A stretch of 8,972 nt of DNA from Eikenella sp963548155 (GTDB taxonomy: Bacteria > Pseudomonadota > Gammaproteobacteria > Burkholderiales > Neisseriaceae). The stretch lies in the NCBI GenBank assembly GCA_963548155.1, contig CAUUTP010000082.1:1-8972 (forward strand), in the 5' to 3' direction. Below are positions 1-4,528 of this stretch, piece after piece. A model generated the notes under the pieces. It had not been told where the DNA came from, did no database searches, and saw nothing but the letters and a program-made list of their open reading frames with translations. How positions within the stretch are numbered: the first letter of the stretch is position 1; each line of letters begins with the position of its first letter. The translations under genes and the position numbers were made by a program.

Positions 1-52
1 GTGTTATCTTCATATTTCGAGGGTAACATATCTGCTAATCTAGTACAGCCCC
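1..52. mobile_element. Possible insertion-sequence terminus (tentative)
   Basis: Read on the minus strand from position 52, this segment begins GGGGCTGTACTAGATTAGC. A GGGGCTGT start is common at the outer ends of several IS families. An ATG on the minus strand at 29-27 opens a frame that runs off the left edge after nine codons (MLPSKYEDN). The base composition is more AT-rich than the genes to the right. No second inverted repeat, target duplication or recognisable transposase sequence is inside the window, so this is inference from the end sequence alone. It could equally be ordinary intergenic DNA. Confidence 0.2.
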
Positions 53-59
53 TTATGTT

Positions 60-71
60 TTCAGGTAGCCT
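60..71 (-). repeat. DNA uptake sequence (Eikenella dialect), downstream of prlC
   Basis: This is a perfect AGGCTACCTGAA on the minus strand, extended to AGGCTACCTGAAAA. It lies 19 nt past the prlC stop codon. DUS are the short words recognised during natural transformation in Neisseriaceae. Unlike the pairs elsewhere in the window, this copy has no inverted partner nearby, so it is unlikely to act as a terminator. I see no other convincing terminator for prlC before the left edge. Confidence 0.9.
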
Positions 72-89
72 TTTCTTATATCCCGCGGT

Positions 90-2123
90 TTAGGCGGCGT
101 TTAAATCGAAGCCACTATGGCGGAGTAGGGCGTCGATGCTGGGGGCGCGGCCGCGGAAGGCTTGGAAGGATTCGGCGGCGCTGCGCGAGCCGCCCACGGC
201 GAGGATTTCTTGCCAGAAGCGGCGGCCGCATTCGGCCACATTGCCGCTTTCTTCAAATGCGGCATAGGCATCGGCGCTGAGCACTTCGGCCCAGGCATAA
301 CTGTAGTAGCCGGCCGAGTAGCCACCGGCGAAGATGTGGCCGAAGCTGTTGGCGAAGCGGTTGTAGGCGGGCGGCTGCACCACGGCCACTTCGCGGCGCA
401 CGCTGTCTAACACTTGAGCCCAGCCGGCAAGGCGGGCGGGATCGGTTTCGCTGTAAATCAGCATATCAAACAGGGCGAATTCCATCTGGCGCACGAGGAA
501 CATGCCGCGCTGGAAGTTTTTGGCGGCGAGCATTTTGTCGAACAATTCCTGCGGCAGCGGTGCGCCGTTATCTTCGTGTTCGGACATGCCGCGCAGTACA
601 TCGTATTCCCACACGAAGTTTTCCATAAACTGGCTGGGCAGCTCCACGGCATCCCATTCCACGCCGTTGATGCCGCTCACGCCAAGCTCGTCCACTTGGG
701 TGAGCAGGTGGTGCAGGCCGTGGCCGGTTTCGTGGAAAAGGGTGAGGATTTCGTCGTGGGAGAGACGGGCTTCTTTGCCGGCTGCGGGCGGGGTGAAGTT
801 GCACACCAGATAGGCTGTGGGGCTTTGCAGCTGGCCGTTGGGCAGGCGGCGGCGGCCTTTATAGTCGTTCATCCATGCGCCGCCGCGCTTGCCTTCGCGG
901 GCGTACAAATCCATATACACGCCGCCGATGTGTGCGCCGTTCTGCGAGAGCTCGAAATAGCGCACGTCGGGGTGCCATACGGGCACGGTTTTTTCGGTGA
1001 AATCCACGCCGTAGAGCCGTTTGATTTGGGCGAACAGGCCAAGGAGCGCTTTGCCCACGGGGAAGTATTTTTTCACTTCGGTTTCGCTAAACGAATATTT
1101 GGCCTGGCGCAGTTTTTCGGAGGCATAGACCAAATCCCAGGGCTGTGGGTTTTCGATGGCGAGGGTATCGCGGGCGAAGGCCTGCACTGCGGCAAAGTCC
1201 TGCTCGGCGAAGGGTTTGGCACGTTTGGCTAAATCGCGTAGGAAATCCAGCACTTGCGCGGGTGAGTCGGCCATTTTGGTGGCCAGCGAGAGCTCGGCGA
1301 AGTTGGTGTAGCCCAGCAGTTTGGCTTCCTGCAGGGTGATTTCCAGGCGGCGGGTGATGTTGGGGCTGTTGTCGAACCGGCCTTCGTTGGAAAGCTCGCT
1401 GGCGCGGGTAACGTAGGCGCGGTATACCTCTTCGCGCAGTTCGCGCTGATCGGCGTATTGCATCACGGCGAGGTAGTGCGGCATTTGCAGGCCGATTTTG
1501 TAGCCGCTTTTGCCTTCGGCTTGCGCGGCGGCGGCAAACATGGCCATGGCGTCTTCAGGTAGCCCGGAAAGCGGCTCAGCATTGTCGAAATAGAGGGCGA
1601 AGGCATCGGTGGCATCGAGCACGTTTTGCGAGAATTTGGCGGCCAGTTGTGCGCCTTCGGTTTGCAGCGCGGCGAATTCAGCCTGCTTTTCGGGCGGCAG
1701 CTCGGCACCGCTGAGCACGAAATCGCGCAGGTCGTGGTTGAGCTTGGTTTGCTGCGCCGGGCTTAGGGCGGCGAATTCGGGGGAGCTTTTGATGGTTTTG
1801 AAGCGTTGGTAAAGCTCGATGTCTTGGCCGATTTCGGTGAAGAACACGGTGATTTCCGGCATCAGCTCGTTATACACGGCGCGCAGCTCGGGGGTGTCGG
1901 CCACGGAGTTGAGGTGCGATACCACGCCCCAGATGTGGCCGACGTGCTCGGTGATGTCGGTGAGTTTTTCCACGGTGTTGCCCCAAGTGACTTTGTTTTG
2001 AGCCTTAACGGCAGCAATGCCGGCACGGGCTTCGGCGAGGGCGGATTTGAGGGCAGGGCGGATGTGGGCGGTTTGGATTTGGTCGAAACGCGGCTCTTCG
2101 CCGAGTTGGAGCAGGGGATTCAC
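90..2123 (-). CDS. prlC: Oligopeptidase A (M3 family zinc metallopeptidase)
   Basis: A cytosolic zinc oligopeptidase of the thimet/M3A family, known in enteric bacteria as OpdA or PrlC. It degrades short peptides, including cleaved signal peptides. The zinc site HETGH is at residues 464-468, with the third ligand Glu494 in VELPSQ. The conserved substrate-binding stretch FGHIFAGGYSAGYYSY, rich in Gly and Tyr, follows near the C-terminus. The protein is intact at 677 residues, the length I recall for Neisseria homologues. The N-terminal stretch LLQLGEEPRFDQ also matches them.

I chose the GTG at 2123 because AAAAGG sits 7 nt before it and the protein then begins where Neisseria homologues begin. 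The longer TTG start at 2159 would add 12 unlikely residues (MPVSSPSSKGKP). The gene is last in the window's gene order and appears monocistronic. There is no signal peptide. Family assignment is firm; the cellular role comes from the family. Confidence 0.97.
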   Translation of the reverse strand: MNPLLQLGEEPRFDQIQTAHIRPALKSALAEARAGIAAVKAQNKVTWGNTVEKLTDITEHVGHIWGVVSHLNSVADTPELRAVYNELMPEITVFFTEIGQDIELYQRFKTIKSSPEFAALSPAQQTKLNHDLRDFVLSGAELPPEKQAEFAALQTEGAQLAAKFSQNVLDATDAFALYFDNAEPLSGLPEDAMAMFAAAAQAEGKSGYKIGLQMPHYLAVMQYADQRELREEVYRAYVTRASELSNEGRFDNSPNITRRLEITLQEAKLLGYTNFAELSLATKMADSPAQVLDFLRDLAKRAKPFAEQDFAAVQAFARDTLAIENPQPWDLVYASEKLRQAKYSFSETEVKKYFPVGKALLGLFAQIKRLYGVDFTEKTVPVWHPDVRYFELSQNGAHIGGVYMDLYAREGKRGGAWMNDYKGRRRLPNGQLQSPTAYLVCNFTPPAAGKEARLSHDEILTLFHETGHGLHHLLTQVDELGVSGINGVEWDAVELPSQFMENFVWEYDVLRGMSEHEDNGAPLPQELFDKMLAAKNFQRGMFLVRQMEFALFDMLIYSETDPARLAGWAQVLDSVRREVAVVQPPAYNRFANSFGHIFAGGYSAGYYSYAWAEVLSADAYAAFEESGNVAECGRRFWQEILAVGGSRSAAESFQAFRGRAPSIDALLRHSGFDLNAA
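1554..1565 (-). repeat. Near-match DUS inside prlC (11 of 12)
   Basis: The minus strand reads GGGCTACCTGAA, differing from the Eikenella DUS only at the first base. It lies in frame in prlC and encodes Gly-Leu-Pro-Glu of the segment SGLPEDA. Neisseria homologues have a similar GIPEDA segment here, so protein constraint alone could explain the word. Whether it works in DNA uptake cannot be told from the sequence. Confidence 0.45.
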
Positions 2124-2130
2124 GGGTTTT

Positions 2131-2136
2131 CCTTTT
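2131..2136 (-). promoter_or_regulatory. Ribosome binding site deciding the prlC start
   Basis: The minus strand reads AAAAGG, followed by 7 nt (AAAACCC) and then GTG at 2123. This is a good Shine-Dalgarno at normal spacing. No comparable purine-rich motif stands before the TTG at 2159. It therefore fixes the prlC start at 2123. Confidence 0.75.
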
Positions 2137-2162
2137 GATGATGGGGATGATACGGGCAAATA

Positions 2163-2198
2163 GGGGCGGGGCGGGTTTTCACAAGGGCAGGGGCAGGG
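2163..2198 (+). other. G-rich tract with quadruplex potential upstream of prlC
   Basis: Six runs of three or four guanines lie on the plus strand at 2163-2166, 2168-2171, 2173-2175, 2185-2187, 2190-2193 and 2196-2198. Most loops are 1-2 nt and one is 9 nt (2176-2184), so any four-run quadruplex must use that loop. This strand is the template for prlC, and the tract ends about 40 nt before the start codon. Only the primary sequence is seen; folding and function are inferred. Confidence 0.35.
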
Positions 2199-2208
2199 TT
2201 AATTGGTG

Positions 2209-2253
2209 TTTTCAGGTAGCCTGGGTTTGAGGCAGCTTGAGGCTACCTGAAAA
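2209..2253. repeat. Inverted pair of DUS forming a hairpin, upstream of prlC
   Basis: Two perfect DUS face each other, at 2211-2222 (minus) and 2240-2251 (plus). The arms extend to 14 perfect base pairs (2209-2222 with 2240-2253) around a 17-nt loop. In Neisseria, paired inverted DUS often double as transcription terminators. This pair lies downstream of the 121-codon gene and upstream of prlC, where it could separate the two transcripts. It has no U-run on the exit side in the minus direction, so termination would be weak or Rho-assisted. Confidence 0.75.
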
Positions 2254-2312
2254 TAAGTATCTGACTGTTGCGGAATGGGGTGGTTTGGGTTTGTTGCGCT
2301 ATGCCATGCGGT

Positions 2313-2324
2313 TTCAGGTAGCCT
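2313..2324 (-). repeat. Single DUS just downstream of the 121-codon gene
   Basis: A perfect AGGCTACCTGAA on the minus strand, followed by AC instead of the AA seen at six of the eight perfect copies. It lies 28 nt past the stop of the small gene. It has no close inverted partner; the nearest plus-strand copy is at 2240-2251. Confidence 0.9.
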
Positions 2325-2352
2325 TTGTTGATGAAGCTGTTTGACTAATGGC

Positions 2353-2718
2353 TCAATGGGATGGTTGGTAGGCTTTCAACAGCCGGTAAAACAGTTCTAC
2401 TGCTTGGGCGTGCTGCTGTGTGGAAATCGGGTGGGATAGGAAGTCCGGCCAATCGAGATCGCTAGGGTGGAAGCCGCAGACGTAGGCCAGGATCATGTTG
2501 GCAAAGCCGGCGGTGGATTCGGCATAGCCCAGTTGTTGGGCAACGAAATCGTGGAAGGGGCGGAGGGTGTCTGGTTCGTCGATATGGTGGCAGCGGGTGG
2601 CCATGGTGTAGCCGCTGATGAAGTTCATTAGGCTGGGAAGTGTGGGCGGGTTGATATACATACCGAGCCGGTTTTGCATTTGGAAGAGCAGGGCGGAAAG
2701 GTTATTGGAAAAAGGCAT
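2353..2718 (-). CDS. Uncharacterised 121-residue protein
   Basis: I do not recognise this protein with confidence. It is soluble in appearance, with no signal peptide or membrane segment. Visible blocks are RLGMY at 17-21, LMNFISGY at 30-37, FHDFVAQQLGY at 55-65, GFANMIL at 71-77 and a C-terminal helix-like AVELFYRLLKAY at 106-117. It also has Cys43, His44 and His45 and several Trp, Phe and Tyr residues.

From memory, the order GMY(I/L), then S-L-x-x-F-(I/L)-x-G-Y, then F-x-x-F resembles a widespread family of short unannotated bacterial proteins, some described as immunity-like. I cannot confirm this here.

The ATG at 2718 has no good Shine-Dalgarno. A TATAAT box lies 35 nt upstream, so translation may start from a short leader. 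It stands alone between the efflux operon and prlC. Confidence 0.7.
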   Translation of the reverse strand: MPFSNNLSALLFQMQNRLGMYINPPTLPSLMNFISGYTMATRCHHIDEPDTLRPFHDFVAQQLGYAESTAGFANMILAYVCGFHPSDLDWPDFLSHPISTQQHAQAVELFYRLLKAYQPSH

Positions 2719-2730
2719 GGTGTGGGTTTG

Positions 2731-2742
2731 GGGCTACCTGAA
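2731..2742 (+). repeat. Near-match DUS in the leader of the 121-codon gene
   Basis: The plus strand reads GGGCTACCTGAA, 11 of 12 matching the Eikenella DUS, with the first A replaced by G. It continues AA, as most perfect copies do. It lies between the candidate -10 box and the ATG of the small gene, in the expected transcript leader. This is probably a decayed DUS. Confidence 0.55.
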
Positions 2743-2753
2743 AAGTGGGCATG

Positions 2754-2782
2754 ATTATAGCCAAAGCACACTTTGCTTCCTA
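2754..2782 (-). promoter_or_regulatory. Candidate promoter of the 121-codon gene
   Basis: The minus strand has a perfect TATAAT -10 box at 2759-2754, 35 nt before the ATG. With a 17-nt spacer the -35 position reads TAGGAA (2782-2777), a poor match to TTGACA. The spacer holds a small inverted repeat, CAAAG-CACA-CTTTG on the plus strand (2762-2775), which could be an operator. Transcription would start near 2747. The -10 is convincing; the -35 is not. Confidence 0.4.
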
Positions 2783-2852
2783 CTGCGGTGGCTTGTCTTG
2801 CGGCTTGCCGGTGGGTGGGGAAAAATTGTTTCGGCTATGGCGAAAGAGTCAG

Positions 2853-2947
2853 TTTCAGGTAGCCTCGGTTGCGGTGTGAATACGGATAAAAACTGCCGAC
2901 CTTTCCATAATATTTGCGGAAGGGTCGGCAGGGCAGGCTACCTGAAA
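2853..2947. repeat. Inverted DUS pair enclosing the mtrE terminator
   Basis: Perfect DUS lie at 2854-2865 (minus) and 2935-2946 (plus). They can pair over 13 bp (2853-2865 with 2935-2947), with 69 nt between the arms. The mtrE terminator hairpin lies wholly inside. The spacing is larger than usual for a DUS terminator, so the pair may form an outer stem around the inner hairpin. Confidence 0.75.
2888..2931 (-). terminator. Intrinsic terminator of the mtrCDE operon
   Basis: In the minus direction, an arm at 2931-2918 pairs with one at 2906-2893. This gives a 14-bp GC-rich stem with one A-C mismatch and an 11-nt loop. Five U residues (2892-2888) follow directly. The hairpin begins 36 nt past the mtrE stop codon. 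In the plus direction there is no U-run, so it works only for the efflux operon. Confidence 0.85.
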
Positions 2948-2967
2948 ACGTAATGCGGGCAGCCGGA

Positions 2968-4467
2968 TTATTTGCCGTTTGCTGCGGCAGGAGCAGATGC
3001 GGCTTCTGCTGCGGCTTGGGCCGGCGTTGCTGCTGCGGTCGGGGCAGCTTCAGTGTGTTGCTTGAGGCCGCCGCCGAGGGCTTTATAGAGGTCGGCCAGG
3101 TTTTCCAGCATGGAAAGCTGGGTGGCGAGCACGGCGGCATCGGCGGAGTAGCTGCTGCGTTCGGCATCGAGCACTTCCAGCGAGCTGGATACGCCGTGGC
3201 GATAGCGCAGATTAATCAGGCGCAGGCGGTCGTTGTAGGCTTTTTGGGTTTGCACGCGAGCATCGTATTGCTGTTGCAGGGTTTCGCGCGCCACCAGGGC
3301 GTTGGATACGTCTTGGAAGGCGGACTGCACGGCTTTTTCATACGCGGCCACGGCCGATTGCTGGCGCAGTTTGGCCACATCCAGGCTGGCGCGCAGGCTG
3401 CCCCAGTTGAAAATGGGCACTTTGATGGTGGGGGAGAACACCCAGGTGCGGTTTATACCGTCGAACAGGCGATTCATTTCGGTACTGCCGGTACCGATGC
3501 TGCTGGTGATGCTGATGCTGGGGAAGAAGGCGGCACGGGCGGCGCCGATATTGGCATTGGCCTGGCGCAGGTTATGCTCGGCAGCTCGGATATCGGGGCG
3601 GTTTTGCAGCAGGTCGGAGGAGAGACCGGCGGGCAGCTGGTTGATGCGGAATTGCTTGTTCAGCGGCAGGCCGGCGGGCAGATTATTGGGCACGGGCTGG
3701 TTGATCAGCACGGCCAGGGCGTTGTGTGCCTGTTCGCGGGCGCGCAGGGCGGCGGCGTAGTCGGCTTTGGCCGATTCAATCAGGGCTTCCATTTCACGCA
3801 GGTTGACGGCAGAAATTACGCCGGCATTGTGCTGGATTTGGTTAAGCCGGTAGGTTTGCTCGCGGGTTTGCAGCACCCGCTGGGCGAGTTTCATGGATTC
3901 TTCAGCGTAGCGTTCGTTGAAATAGGCTTTGGCCACGGCGGAAACCAATGCGAGGTGGGCGGAATCGCGGGCGGCGGCGCTGCTGAAATAGCCTTGCAGT
4001 GCGGCTTGGTTGTTGCTGCGGGCTTTGCCGAACAGGTCGAGCTCATAGGAGGCGATGCCGAGGCCTACGTTGTAGGATTCGGCGATATAGGAGCGGCCGG
4101 TGGCGCTCAAATCCTGTGCCACACGGGCACGTTGGCCGGTGCCGCTGGCGTTGATGCCGGGCAGGGAGGCGGCGCGGGTGATGGCATATTGGGCGCGTAC
4201 CGCTTCGGCATTCAGGGCGGCCATGCGCAGGTCGGGGTTGTTTTGCAGCGCCAGGGTAATCAGGGATTTGAGGCGCGGGTCGGCAAAGTAATCTTCCCAG
4301 CCGGTGTCGGCGGCGCGGTTGCTGTTTTGGCCGGCGGCGGTGTCGTAGCGGAAACCGGCGGGCACGTTTACTTCTGGCTGCTGATAGTGCGGCGCGAGGG
4401 TGCAGGCGGAAAGCAGCAGGCTGAAGGCGAGGCTGCCGGCAATCGGTTTTAAAACGGTTGTTCTCAT
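2968..4467 (-). CDS. mtrE: Outer-membrane efflux channel lipoprotein MtrE
   Basis: A TolC/NodT-type outer-membrane channel that completes the MtrCDE pump. It forms a trimeric beta-barrel with a periplasmic alpha-helical tunnel through which substrates leave the cell. The N-terminus is a lipoprotein signal with lipobox LSAC, putting the acylated cysteine at residue 22. Two outer-membrane efflux repeats follow, roughly residues 60-255 and 285-465. Family landmarks include YELDLFGKARSN (141-152), NRPDIRAAE (289-297) and VPIFNWGSLRA (350-360).

The protein has 499 residues, against about 467 for the gonococcal protein as I recall it. The excess is mostly a 30-residue Ala/Pro-rich tail from residue 470, after GGGLK.

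The ATG at 4467 has AAGGA 8 nt upstream, just 3' of the DUS hairpin that separates it from mtrD. A strong terminator follows. Confidence 0.96.
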   Translation of the reverse strand: MRTTVLKPIAGSLAFSLLLSACTLAPHYQQPEVNVPAGFRYDTAAGQNSNRAADTGWEDYFADPRLKSLITLALQNNPDLRMAALNAEAVRAQYAITRAASLPGINASGTGQRARVAQDLSATGRSYIAESYNVGLGIASYELDLFGKARSNNQAALQGYFSSAAARDSAHLALVSAVAKAYFNERYAEESMKLAQRVLQTREQTYRLNQIQHNAGVISAVNLREMEALIESAKADYAAALRAREQAHNALAVLINQPVPNNLPAGLPLNKQFRINQLPAGLSSDLLQNRPDIRAAEHNLRQANANIGAARAAFFPSISITSSIGTGSTEMNRLFDGINRTWVFSPTIKVPIFNWGSLRASLDVAKLRQQSAVAAYEKAVQSAFQDVSNALVARETLQQQYDARVQTQKAYNDRLRLINLRYRHGVSSSLEVLDAERSSYSADAAVLATQLSMLENLADLYKALGGGLKQHTEAAPTAAATPAQAAAEAASAPAAANGK

Positions 4468-4483
4468 GTGCTTTGTCCTTATG

Positions 4484-4525
4484 GTTTTCAGGTAGCCTCC
4501 AATGCGGCAGAGGCTACCTGAAAAC
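4484..4525. repeat. Inverted DUS pair (perfect 16-bp hairpin) between mtrD and mtrE
   Basis: Perfect DUS lie at 4487-4498 (minus) and 4511-4522 (plus). They extend to 16 perfectly paired bases (4484-4499 with 4510-4525) around a 10-nt loop. The hairpin fills most of the 61-nt mtrD-mtrE gap and ends 3 nt before the mtrE Shine-Dalgarno. In the operon's direction no U-run follows, so full termination is not expected. It could attenuate read-through, block RNA decay from the 3' side or affect mtrE translation. These roles are inferred. Confidence 0.85.
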
Positions 4526-4528
4526 GTT

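Noticed and set aside
414..1232. Long plus-strand frame opposite prlC, and a similar one at 6704-7519 opposite mtrD
   Set aside because: Both are mirror frames of conserved genes, rich in His, Gly and Ala, with no domain or ribosome site.
2147..2175. prlC promoter from TATCAT at 2152-2147
   Set aside because: The -10 box is fair, but the -35 position is only C-rich sequence (CCCGCC), so I could not support it as a feature.
2702..2752. A 16-codon minus-strand frame from ATG 2752 overlapping the start of the 121-codon gene, as a leader peptide
   Set aside because: It begins about at the expected transcript start, leaving no room for a ribosome site, and its content is mostly the decayed DUS.
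2757..2838. ATAGCC and GGCTAT as terminal repeats of an 82-bp miniature element
   Set aside because: The match is only 6 bp with a bulge beyond, there is no target duplication, and it is expected by chance in a gap this size.
2914..4452. A 512-codon open frame on the plus strand opposite mtrE
   Set aside because: It lies fully antisense to a firmly identified gene, has a Gly/Val/Ala-heavy composition with no recognisable domain, and is explained by GC-rich third codon positions of mtrE.
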